Source: Firmicutes bacterium UBA5774 (GTDB lineage Bacteria > Bacillota > Clostridia > Peptostreptococcales > Anaerovoracaceae). Taken from it: a stretch of 43,737 bases of DNA. A program made the position numbers and the translations under genes. The notes beneath the pieces were generated by a model. The model worked only from the letters and a program-made list of their open reading frames with translations, was not told the origin of the DNA and ran no database searches. Shown piece after piece: positions 33,520 to 41,040 of the stretch. The stretch spans positions 1-43,737 of the forward strand of contig DIEM01000013.1 in the NCBI GenBank assembly GCA_002418625.1, in the 5' to 3' direction. Each line of letters begins with the position of its first letter. Position 1 is the first letter of the stretch.

Positions 33520-34524
33520 CTATATCAGCAGATGCCCAAATATATTGAACGTATATCCGATGATCAATATCCCGAAAGCGACCACCCCCGCGAAGATCAC
33601 AAGCAGTTTGGTTTTAACGACATTTTTCAGCATGATCATCGACGGCAGCGAGAGTGCGGTAACGGCCATCATGAACGAAAGTGCCGTTCCAAGACCAACA
33701 CCTTTATATACAAGCGCTTCCGCAATCGGCAATGTTCCGAAAATATCAGCGTACATCGGAATGCCGACAAGCGTCGCGATCAGCACCGAATACCATTTAT
33801 CCTGCCCGAGTATCGCTGAAATGACCGGTTCCGGTATCCAATTGTGTATGACGGCTCCGATGCCGACACCAGCCAGAATATAGATCCAGACTCTCTTTAC
33901 TATATCACGGACCTGATTGCGCGCAAACTCAAACCTGTCTCTGACTGTCAGATCTTCCTGCTCCATATCCATCATTCTGTTTGAGTAAACAAACGGCTCC
34001 ACATATTTATCCAGTTTCGCTTTGCTGATCACCGTGCCGCCGATGACTGCAAGTATAACGCCTACGATCACATAAGCGGTCGCGATCCGCCAATTGAATA
34101 TGCTGGCCAGCAGGATGACGGACGCAAGGTCGACCAGCGGAGACGATATCAGAAACGAAAACGTCACACCGATCGGGAGTCCTGCGCTGGTGAAACCGAT
34201 GAACAGCGGTATCGACGAGCATGAGCAAAACGGCGTGACCGTTCCGAGCAGCGCCCCGAGAATGTTGGCCGATATGCCTTTGTATCTTCCGAGGATCTTC
34301 CTTGTCCGCTCCGGCGGGAAAAAGCTCTGTATATAGGATATCCCAAAAATGAGTACTGACAGCAATATAAATATCTTTATGACATCATAGATGAAAAAAT
34401 GCAGGCTGCCGCCAAGCCTCCCTTCAAGATCCAAACCGAAAACGTCCCGGACCAGTAGGCCGACCAAGGCGCTGAGCCATTCCATTTTCAGCAGCTGGGC
34501 ATTCAGCCATGTAAAAAATATCAA
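33520..34524 (-). CDS. permease (DUF318/ArsP-YraQ type)
   Basis: 334 residues with about eight hydrophobic helices. FCSCSSIPLFIGFTSAGLPIGVTFSFLISSP is the conserved permease motif with its CSCSS cysteines, which in ArsP-type pumps are linked to organoarsenical export. The second half has GVGIGAVIHNWIPE and GIPMYADIFGTLPIAEAL. Translation starts at TTG (34524), with GGGAG 8 bases upstream inside the preceding small gene, whose stop is 4 bases away. Substrate is probably an arsenic or metal species, given the ArsR gene and thioredoxin. Confidence 0.88.
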   Translation of the reverse strand: MIFFTWLNAQLLKMEWLSALVGLLVRDVFGLDLEGRLGGSLHFFIYDVIKIFILLSVLIFGISYIQSFFPPERTRKILGRYKGISANILGALLGTVTPFCSCSSIPLFIGFTSAGLPIGVTFSFLISSPLVDLASVILLASIFNWRIATAYVIVGVILAVIGGTVISKAKLDKYVEPFVYSNRMMDMEQEDLTVRDRFEFARNQVRDIVKRVWIYILAGVGIGAVIHNWIPEPVISAILGQDKWYSVLIATLVGIPMYADIFGTLPIAEALVYKGVGLGTALSFMMAVTALSLPSMIMLKNVVKTKLLVIFAGVVAFGILIIGYTFNIFGHLLI

Positions 34525-34528
34525 ACCA

Positions 34529-34630
34529 TCATCTCCCTGTTAAATTCATTATTGCCGCTATTGCCAGAAATATCCACAGTGTTAAATATCTGTCCAAAAA
34601 AGACAAGCGATCGTGTTTTTCAATGTTCAT
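34529..34630 (-). CDS. 33-residue membrane peptide resembling the N-terminus of the ACR3 arsenite pump
   Basis: AGGGGG lies 8 bases before the ATG. The peptide reads, in part, LSFLDRYLTLWIFLAIAA, which matches from memory the conserved first segment of ACR3-family arsenite exporters, then ends at MNLTGR and a TGA. All later helices of the pump are absent. It is either the stump of an arsB/ACR3 gene deleted between arsR and the permease, or a small protein kept for coupling: its end contains the ribosome site of the permease gene. It has one predicted membrane helix. Confidence 0.7.
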   Translation of the reverse strand: MNIEKHDRLSFLDRYLTLWIFLAIAAIMNLTGR

Positions 34631-34642
34631 AGCGATTTCCCC

Positions 34643-34993
34643 CTAATAATTGCAGCTTTTCCCTTTAACCTTGATCCATTCGGCATAGCGCCTCAGGTCC
34701 TCCTGATATGCGGCATCCGCTCTGAGATTGTTTTCAACAAGCGCTTCGATGAATTTCCCGTCTTCATGCCTTATCAACGAATAATGGACCCATTGGGCCT
34801 GTTTTCTGTCCGTAACCAGACCCGCGTTCTTCATATAGCCCAGATGCCGGGAAGCCTTTGTCTGCGTGATTTGAAGGACTTCCATGATATCACAGACGCA
34901 AAGTTCCTGATCGTAAAGAAGATTCAGGATCCGGAGTCTGGTTTCGTCCGACAAGGCCTTCAGCACATTTATCGTATTAATGATGATCAACAC
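34643..34993 (-). CDS. ArsR-family winged-helix repressor
   Basis: About 116 residues. VLKALSDETRLRILNLLYDQELCVCDI is the ArsR signature, with the ELCVCD metal-site cysteines, and QTKASRHLGYMKNAGLV is the recognition helix region. The start is uncertain: the frame opens at a TTG inside the operator (35029), which is unlikely. GTG at 34993 or TTG at 34990 follow a GGGGGG run and are better. It should release DNA on binding arsenite or antimonite through the cysteines. It heads the set running to the NapH-like gene. Confidence 0.9.
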   Translation of the reverse strand: MLIIINTINVLKALSDETRLRILNLLYDQELCVCDIMEVLQITQTKASRHLGYMKNAGLVTDRKQAQWVHYSLIRHEDGKFIEALVENNLRADAAYQEDLRRYAEWIKVKGKSCNY

Positions 34994-35013
34994 CCCCCAT
35001 CTCTTATATTCGC

Positions 35014-35061
35014 ATATTCGCTTACGCAAATATAATATAACGGCATATGACTACTTGTCAA
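35014..35061 (-). promoter_or_regulatory. arsR promoter and operator
   Basis: Minus-strand TTGACA (35061-35056) and TATTAT (35037-35032) are 18 bases apart. Overlapping and following the -10 is an inverted repeat, ATATTCGC (35014-35021) with GCAAATAT (35026-35033), one mismatch. That is where ArsR-type repressors normally bind. Confidence 0.75.
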
Positions 35062-35073
35062 TATCCCAAAATG

Positions 35074-35103
35074 AAAAAGCGCCGCTTTTCTCCGCGGCGC
35101 TTT
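35074..35103 (-). terminator. intrinsic terminator of the nhaC-M42 operon
   Basis: AAAGCGCCGC (35076-35085) pairs perfectly with GCGGCGCTTT (35094-35103), and a TTTTT run follows on the minus strand (35078-35074). Confidence 0.9.
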
Positions 35104-35136
35104 GATGATCAGTATCTTCCCTTAACATTCATATTC

Positions 35137-36219
35137 TCAAAGGGTCTCGTAATCCTGCAGGAATTTGACAACCAGCTGCACTGTATGGTCCAGATCCTCC
35201 AGATTGACCGTTCCGACAGCGGTATGCAGATATCTCTGAGGAATGCAGATGCCTCCGGCAAGGACTCCCATGCCGGCCATCGAAGCAGACCACGCGTCAG
35301 TGCCGCCGCCCACCATGACTTCACGCTGGTATGGGATCGCATGCTTTTCGGCAGTCGCGATAAGCTTTCTCGTCAGCTTTCTGGGCACATTGTTTCCTGT
35401 GGCGCCCAGCACCGGATCCCAGTCATAAAACTTGATGCCGGGACCCCCTCCCATCACCTCGGAGCATTGCCTTTCCTCCACACCCGGTATGTTACCGGTC
35501 AATGTGACGTCCAGCGCAAGCACCAGCTCGGGATCGAACCGGTTGACCATCGGGCCGCCGGCCCTCATGCCGACTTCTTCCATAACCGAACCGACCATGC
35601 AGACTGTAGGATTGATATCCAGACCTTGTATCCTTCTCATGATCTCTACCATGGCAGCGCAGCCGGATCTGTTGTCAATGGATTTTCCGGTGTAGTACTT
35701 TCCGTCATTCAGGATATAGCCCTGCCTGTGGAATCCGGTGTAATCACCGACCTGGACGCCAAGCTCCAGCGTTTCCCGCCGGCTTTCAGTGCCGACGTCC
35801 AGATACAATTCCTCGATTTTGATGACCCTTTCATGATCCTCCTGCGTCATTATATGCGCAGGCTTCGATCCGGTGACGCCATATACTTTCTTTCCGGAAT
35901 CCGTGTTTATGACCATGTCCTGATTCACAGCCGTCCTGTCGTCATGGTAGCCGACCGGCAGGAACCGGACCAATCCGTTTTCTTCGATATAATTCACAAT
36001 GAAGCCTATTTCATCCATATGGGCGGAGATCAGCACCCTTTTTTCTCTATCTTTTCCATATTTGATGAAATACTGGCTGCCCAGCGGATCTTCGTCGCAG
36101 ACATCAAACAGGCCTTCCATTTCTTTCCTGAGCACTTCCGCCACTTCTCCTTCGTCTCCGGAAACGCCAAAGGCATTATCCAGTCGGAAGAGGCTCCCGG
36201 TCAATGCATTCTTATCCAT
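35137..36219 (-). CDS. M42-family metallo-aminopeptidase
   Basis: 360 residues from the ATG at 36219 (GGGGAG 6 bases upstream). Metal and catalytic segments are visible: ISAHMDEIGFIV, SIDNRSGCAAMVE, VMEEVGMRAG (catalytic and bridging acids), ALDVTLTGN and a late histidine in IPQRYLHTA. Enzymes of this group form large cytoplasmic tetrahedral shells and trim short peptides. It follows the NhaC antiporter gene by 11 bases and ends before a terminator, so the two are one operon. Confidence 0.92.
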   Translation of the reverse strand: MDKNALTGSLFRLDNAFGVSGDEGEVAEVLRKEMEGLFDVCDEDPLGSQYFIKYGKDREKRVLISAHMDEIGFIVNYIEENGLVRFLPVGYHDDRTAVNQDMVINTDSGKKVYGVTGSKPAHIMTQEDHERVIKIEELYLDVGTESRRETLELGVQVGDYTGFHRQGYILNDGKYYTGKSIDNRSGCAAMVEIMRRIQGLDINPTVCMVGSVMEEVGMRAGGPMVNRFDPELVLALDVTLTGNIPGVEERQCSEVMGGGPGIKFYDWDPVLGATGNNVPRKLTRKLIATAEKHAIPYQREVMVGGGTDAWSASMAGMGVLAGGICIPQRYLHTAVGTVNLEDLDHTVQLVVKFLQDYETL

Positions 36220-36230
36220 TTTCACTCCCC

Positions 36231-37610
36231 TTAAAATATAAAGCCCGCTACAAGATATAGTATCGCCGATCCGCCGCCCGCAATCAGCGCGTATGGCAGC
36301 GTCGCCAGCATAAGTTCCACAGCTTTGATCTGACAACCCTGCGAGCACAGGATGATACCGTCGCCATAGAGACAAGTATTGCTTCCAAATGCGGCACCGG
36401 AGAATACGGCAGCCGATACAAGGATCGGGTCCACATTCATCGCCAGTGCAAGCGGGACCACAATCGGGATTATAATGGCGGCCAGATCCCAGAAGCAGCC
36501 GGTCGTATATGCATAGACCGCGCAGACGATAAAGACCGTTACAGGAAGGAAAGCACCCTTCATGATCGGTTCAGTCACGCCGATAACATATTCAGCCAGC
36601 ATCAGGTCCGCATTGGCAGCCTGCATGGCAAAGGCCAGCACCGACAGGACCAGTACGAACCCCATGCTCAAAACGCCATCATAGCAGCTTGTCAGCAGCT
36701 CCTTGACCGTAAGTCTCTTTGTCAGCGCATATAAAACCACAGCCGTGACGACGCCTGCAAATGCGCCGGTCAGGACGTCCGTACCACTATAGATGGTAAC
36801 GGCGATCATGACAGCCAGCGGCACGAGAAATGCGATCGGCTTCGCCTTTTGCCCATCCTCCGCCTTATGCGGCTCCACGGCGTGCATCAGCGACAGATCG
36901 GTTCCTGCCGGGAATACATCTCCGGTCAGCTCCGCATTCAGCGTGTCCTTCTTGATGGGGCCCATTTTGGGGATGATCCCATATATTTGAAGCAGCACGA
37001 CCAGAATTGCAAGCCAGCCGTAAAAAGTCAGCGGGATCGCTGAAACGTAAGCGCCGAGACCGGTGCCGTCCGCACCCAGTATTCCTTCGTTTTCGAGCAG
37101 CGCTCCAAAAAATACGGCCCATGATGACAACGGGATCAAAATGCACACGGGAGCCGCGACACTATTGACAACATAAGCCAATTGGGTCCTTGGTATCCTC
37201 AGTTTATCCGTGATGCCCTTCATCGTTGTGCCGACGGCCAGATTGTTCAGATAATCATCGAGAAAAATGATGACACCCAACATGAACGTGCCCATCAGCG
37301 CCTGTTTTTTTGTTTTGATATACTTACCGGCCCATCTGCCAAAATCCAGAACCGCATTGGATCTTTCAAAAAGCATGATGAGCATGCCGAACATGGCCAC
37401 AACCAGGATCAGCCATTGAAGCGTCTCGTTTGCCATGGAAACATACACATAGTTGAACCATGTGCCTACAATACCCCGGATCCCCCCTGCAAGAATCAAT
37501 GCAGCGACCGATATGCCGCAAACCATCGCGAACAGCGTCCGCTTGGTCGACACCGCGACAACAAGGATCGTAAGGACCGGCACAATACTGATGATGCCAT
37601 AATCACCCAT
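36231..37610 (-). CDS. nhaC: NhaC-family Na+/H+ antiporter
   Basis: 459 residues, about eleven membrane helices. MGDYGIISIVPVLTILVVAVSTKRTLFAM at the start, FLDDYLNNLAVGTTMKGITDK near 115, VNSVAAPVCILIPLSSWAVFF and FSGAAFGSNTCLYGD are typical of the NhaC/YuiF group. GGAGG lies 8 bases before the ATG. Some family members move amino acids or dipeptides with Na+; the pairing with a peptidase makes an amino-acid role possible. A 12-base palindrome lies about 145 bases upstream of the start. Confidence 0.9.
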   Translation of the reverse strand: MGDYGIISIVPVLTILVVAVSTKRTLFAMVCGISVAALILAGGIRGIVGTWFNYVYVSMANETLQWLILVVAMFGMLIMLFERSNAVLDFGRWAGKYIKTKKQALMGTFMLGVIIFLDDYLNNLAVGTTMKGITDKLRIPRTQLAYVVNSVAAPVCILIPLSSWAVFFGALLENEGILGADGTGLGAYVSAIPLTFYGWLAILVVLLQIYGIIPKMGPIKKDTLNAELTGDVFPAGTDLSLMHAVEPHKAEDGQKAKPIAFLVPLAVMIAVTIYSGTDVLTGAFAGVVTAVVLYALTKRLTVKELLTSCYDGVLSMGFVLVLSVLAFAMQAANADLMLAEYVIGVTEPIMKGAFLPVTVFIVCAVYAYTTGCFWDLAAIIIPIVVPLALAMNVDPILVSAAVFSGAAFGSNTCLYGDGIILCSQGCQIKAVELMLATLPYALIAGGGSAILYLVAGFIF

Positions 37611-37754
37611 AAACTTTTCCTCCTTCAGTTTTATTTGACGCACCGCCTGAGGCAATGAAAAACAGGCATGGATCTTCATCCCTGTCCGCGTCTGAAAATA
37701 TTCCAATATAATTCCTGTAATTTCATTTTAAGGAAGGAACAGAAAAGTACAATT

Positions 37755-37766
37755 CAACTTAAGTTG
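37755..37766. promoter_or_regulatory. 12-base palindrome upstream of nhaC
   Basis: CAACTTAAGTTG is perfectly self-complementary and sits in the 222-base gap between the LuxR-type regulator gene and nhaC. The regulator would be the obvious candidate to bind it. No consensus promoter is clear beside it. Confidence 0.4.
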
Positions 37767-37832
37767 GCATTTGGTTACCCTAAAGTTTATATGAAGTGTC
37801 CGGCACCCACCGGCTCAGAAGACAGGCAACGG

Positions 37833-38579
37833 CTATCCGAACAGTCTCAGAAGCTGTATGCGATTCTTGACATTGAATTTGCAGTATATGTTATACACAT
37901 GTTTTTTGACAGTGCCCACCTCGATGAAAAGCTTGCTGCTGATTTCCTCATTGCCGGTGCCATCGAGGATAAAACCCACAATTTCCAATTCTCGTGGCGT
38001 TAAAAGATATTCTTTGCAGATCTCGTCGACTTTTCTTGTGCAAAAATTCTTTTCGGCATCGTGAGCGAGACTGATCCTCGAGGCCAGATGATTATGCAGC
38101 TGATTTAAAATAAAGACATCCCTGTCGCTGAAGTCGCCCATTTGCTTAGAGCGATACAAAGACAGCGCCCCATAGCATTTCCCGTCGCGGGCAATGCAAA
38201 GCGCCAGCGGATACTCCAGCCCGTGGGCCAGAAATTCATTATAAAAAGCTGTCTTCTCACGCATTGCGCTGTCAAACAGATCCGTCTCTTTATATGCGAT
38301 CGGCCGGGCGCTCTTGAAAATCGGGATCGTATAATCGATGTTTTCTCCATAGGAAAGATAGTTGGCGATATCCGTTCTGGAAATATTATTGGCTACAGGG
38401 TCAGACAGCAGCTTGTCGCCGGTCGCGTTGGCCAAATAGAAGGAATTGCTCGTGTTCGGTATCATGACCGATACCAATTCCAGCACATTGACACGCATTT
38501 CGTCAAGGTTCCGAGTGTCATGGATCATATGGATGATCTCATTCAAAAATATCCATTCTTTTTCTTTGAGCAGCGGCAT
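37833..38579 (-). CDS. LuxR-type transcription regulator with N-terminal GAF-like domain
   Basis: 248 residues. Residues about 1-175 look like a GAF-type sensor (PLALCIARDGKCYGALSLYRS, then FSDRDVFILNQLHNHLA). Residues about 190-245 are a LuxR helix-turn-helix: LLTPRELEIVGFILDGTGNEEISSKLF, then VGTVKKHVYNIYCKFNVKNR. The ATG at 38579 has a weak AGGA site upstream. It probably controls the nhaC-peptidase operon that follows on the same strand. The ligand is unknown. Confidence 0.88.
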   Translation of the reverse strand: MPLLKEKEWIFLNEIIHMIHDTRNLDEMRVNVLELVSVMIPNTSNSFYLANATGDKLLSDPVANNISRTDIANYLSYGENIDYTIPIFKSARPIAYKETDLFDSAMREKTAFYNEFLAHGLEYPLALCIARDGKCYGALSLYRSKQMGDFSDRDVFILNQLHNHLASRISLAHDAEKNFCTRKVDEICKEYLLTPRELEIVGFILDGTGNEEISSKLFIEVGTVKKHVYNIYCKFNVKNRIQLLRLFG

Positions 38580-38698
38580 TTTACAGTATCCTCGATTTCT
38601 TAAGACCGGTTTGAACAACAAATCTATTTATTATACCATATCGCAAATATTTTGTGCGCCAGTCCAATTCAATAATATTTTACGCAAAAAACATCAAA

Positions 38699-38731
38699 GC
38701 CTCCATATTGACGGTTCGTCAACATGGAGGC
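38699..38731 (-). terminator. terminator of the second stress-protein gene
   Basis: GCCTCCAT (38699-38706) pairs with ATGGAGGC (38724-38731), and TTGAC with GTCAA inside. A TTTTTT run follows a few bases later on the minus strand. Confidence 0.75.
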
Positions 38732-38794
38732 CCATTCAGGCTTTGAATTACGATCTGATCGAATATGTCCCGGAGCAGCCGTTTGCCTCTTCAG

Positions 38795-39220
38795 CTATTT
38801 CACGACCAATACGGGTATTTCGATATGGTGCAGGACTTTCGTCGTGGTGCTTCCTGTCAGCATACGGTTCAGCACGGCTCCCAGTCCATGCGATCCCATG
38901 ATGACAAGGTCGATGCCGTTCGATTTGGCATAATCGATGATCACGTCTGCGGCTGATCCATACATGGAAACCGTTTCAACCTTCACATTTATGCCCTCAA
39001 ATTTTTTCTTCGATTCCAGAAGCATTTCTTCCGAGGCCTTCTGATGCTCTTCATGCATCTGATGCACATCATAATGGATCCTTCCTGTCGGTCCGAGGAC
39101 CATCGGGATCGCATTGAGCAATGTGACATTGCTTCCAATTGACTGCGCCAGTTCCAAGCCCTTCTCAACAGCCTTGGCCGAATAGATCGAACCATCGATC
39201 GGAATCAGGATATTTTTCAT
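38795..39220 (-). CDS. universal stress protein (UspA family), copy 2
   Basis: 141 residues, closely similar to copy 1 along its length. MKNILIPIDGSIYSAKAVEKG begins it, and GSHGLGAVLNRMLTGSTTTKVLHH forms the ATP-binding loop. The middle (YDVHQMHEEHQKASEEMLLESKKKFEGI) is helical. It is a single-gene unit ended by the terminator above. The two copies probably came from duplication and may be induced by different stresses. Confidence 0.93.
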   Translation of the reverse strand: MKNILIPIDGSIYSAKAVEKGLELAQSIGSNVTLLNAIPMVLGPTGRIHYDVHQMHEEHQKASEEMLLESKKKFEGINVKVETVSMYGSAADVIIDYAKSNGIDLVIMGSHGLGAVLNRMLTGSTTTKVLHHIEIPVLVVK

Positions 39221-39387
39221 AACAATCCCCCCTTACATCGGATTCTGCCGGCCGGCTCCGCGGCAGGCATGATTTGGTACAAGAGAATTTGCCACAATTT
39301 TTCTGCGCTATAATAACTTCTGGTACTATTAATATACTACTAATTCATTTATTTACAAGTACCATTTAAGCCCGATCCCCATCTGCG

Positions 39388-40818
39388 CTATTTGATCCCG
39401 TACTGCTGCATCTTGCGCGTGACCGTTGATGGGTAAACCCTCAGCGCCGCCGAGATATCGGCATTGCGGCCATATCTGGCCTTGAAATGCTTCAGCACAT
39501 GCTTTTCATAATCTTCCATGATCTCTGAAAGCGATTTGCCTTCAAAGTTTTCGTCATAGTGCTGTTCCGGATTTTCAGCATCGGCATCCATGTAGTCCAG
39601 ATGAAGATTCAACAGATCATCGACAGTCAATTCATCGGTCGGCGTCATGATGATAAGCCGTTCTATGATGTTCCTGAGTTCCCTTATATTCCCGAACAGC
39701 GGCAGATTCGAAAGCTTTTCCGTAAGGCCGGCTTCGATCGTCTTGTCTGTATTGTAAATATTATTGAATTTGCTGATGAAATAATCGATCAGCAGCGGTA
39801 TGTCCTCTTTTCTTTCCCGCAATCTGGGCAGCTTGATCGGGGCCATGTTGAGCCTGTAATACAGATCCGATCTGAATTTCTTTTCCTTGATCAAATTCAG
39901 AATGTCGACATTGGTGGACGCGATGAACCGGATATTCAATTTGATAGGCTTGTTGCCGCCGATGCGCATGATCTCTTTTTCCTGCAGGACACGCAGGATC
40001 TTCGCCTGCATATGATATGGCATATCCCCAATTTCATCCAGAAGCACCGTCCCATTATTCGCGTATTCCAGCAATCCCTTTTTGCCGCTGCTTGCACCTC
40101 CCGTGAATGAACCGGCTTCATAGCCGAATAATTCCGATTCCAGCAGATTATCGGGGATCGCACTGCAATTGATCCTGATGAACGGCTCGTCGCTGCGGCG
40201 GCTGGCCTGATGGATGAATTTCGCTACCAGTTCCTTGCCGGTGCCCGATTCCCCGAGCAGCAGGACCGTCGCGTCGGAGCCGGCGACCAGCCTGGCCTGC
40301 TCCATGAGCTTGCACATGATCTCGCTTTTATAGATGACATAGTCGGTCGAGCCTTCGCTCACCTGGTTCGCCTTTGTCTCTACCTTGTCGAAATGCTCCC
40401 AGCCTCCCTTTGCGCCCTTTGATATTTCAACATTGAGCCTGTTAAGCTTTTCAATATTGAATAGCTGGGACAGAACATACTTCACCTCTCCGTTCTCGTC
40501 AAAATATGGAGTTCCCCTGACGATGATCTTTCTGTCACGCAGCTTCTGCTCCGTCAGCACTTCCTTTTTTTCCTTCAGCACCAGCTGTGTTGAAGAATTT
40601 TGGCTTAAAATGTTCTCTTTCTCCGCGCGTTCGATCAGGGATCCCACCATGACGCTGGGCGGTATCCCGGTGATATTCTCATAATTTTTATTGGTGTATA
40701 GCAATTTGCCGTCGCGATTGGCTATGATGCAGCCGATCCATGAGTTATAGACCGTGAACTCCATCAGCTTCCAATAGTCCTCCTGCGAATAGAATCCGCT
40801 TAAATCGATATCCTTCAT
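39388..40818 (-). CDS. PAS-containing sigma-54-dependent activator
   Basis: 476 residues. A PAS domain (GCIIANRDGKLLYTNKNYENITGI, about 27-125) precedes an AAA+ domain with Walker A GESGTGKE near 190, the sigma-54-contacting loop as GSFTGG instead of GAFTGA, and GTVLLDEIGDMP. An R finger region (FRSDLYYRLN) and a C-terminal Fis-like HTH (RNADISAALRVYPSTVTRKMQQYG) follow. It activates genes with -24/-12 promoters; pepD, divergent to it, has one. The loop sequence GSFTGG is unusual at its last position. Confidence 0.92.
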   Translation of the reverse strand: MKDIDLSGFYSQEDYWKLMEFTVYNSWIGCIIANRDGKLLYTNKNYENITGIPPSVMVGSLIERAEKENILSQNSSTQLVLKEKKEVLTEQKLRDRKIIVRGTPYFDENGEVKYVLSQLFNIEKLNRLNVEISKGAKGGWEHFDKVETKANQVSEGSTDYVIYKSEIMCKLMEQARLVAGSDATVLLLGESGTGKELVAKFIHQASRRSDEPFIRINCSAIPDNLLESELFGYEAGSFTGGASSGKKGLLEYANNGTVLLDEIGDMPYHMQAKILRVLQEKEIMRIGGNKPIKLNIRFIASTNVDILNLIKEKKFRSDLYYRLNMAPIKLPRLRERKEDIPLLIDYFISKFNNIYNTDKTIEAGLTEKLSNLPLFGNIRELRNIIERLIIMTPTDELTVDDLLNLHLDYMDADAENPEQHYDENFEGKSLSEIMEDYEKHVLKHFKARYGRNADISAALRVYPSTVTRKMQQYGIK

Positions 40819-40879
40819 ATATCATCCCTCCTGTGGGTCAGCGCTTTGGCCGGCCCGTGCCCTTAAGCATAGTTTATTG

Positions 40880-40911
40880 TTGCATATGCGCAATTTATTG
40901 TCAACACGCAA
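40880..40911. promoter_or_regulatory. paired upstream activator sites
   Basis: TTGCATATGCGCAA (40880-40893) and TTGTCAACACGCAA (40898-40911) share TTG and CGCAA ends and start 18 bases apart. They lie about 55-85 bases upstream of the sigma-54 promoter and also upstream of the activator gene itself, so they suit an enhancer that could also autoregulate. Confidence 0.55.
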
Positions 40912-40964
40912 CGCCAAAGCCGGCGTTTTCTTCAAGCAAGACTGCAATTCAAGCACCTAAGCAA

Positions 40965-40980
40965 TGGCATGAATATTGCG
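40965..40980 (+). promoter_or_regulatory. sigma-54 (-24/-12) promoter of pepD
   Basis: TGGCATGAATATTGCG matches the consensus TGGCAC-N5-TTGC at every fixed base but one. The -12 GC is at 40978-40979, giving a transcript start near 40991 and a leader of about 50 bases. Confidence 0.85.
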
Positions 40981-41040
40981 AGTTAATATAATATTAAGCT
41001 GCAAATATATAGAAGGCAATTCGCCGGGAGGAGAGATCAC

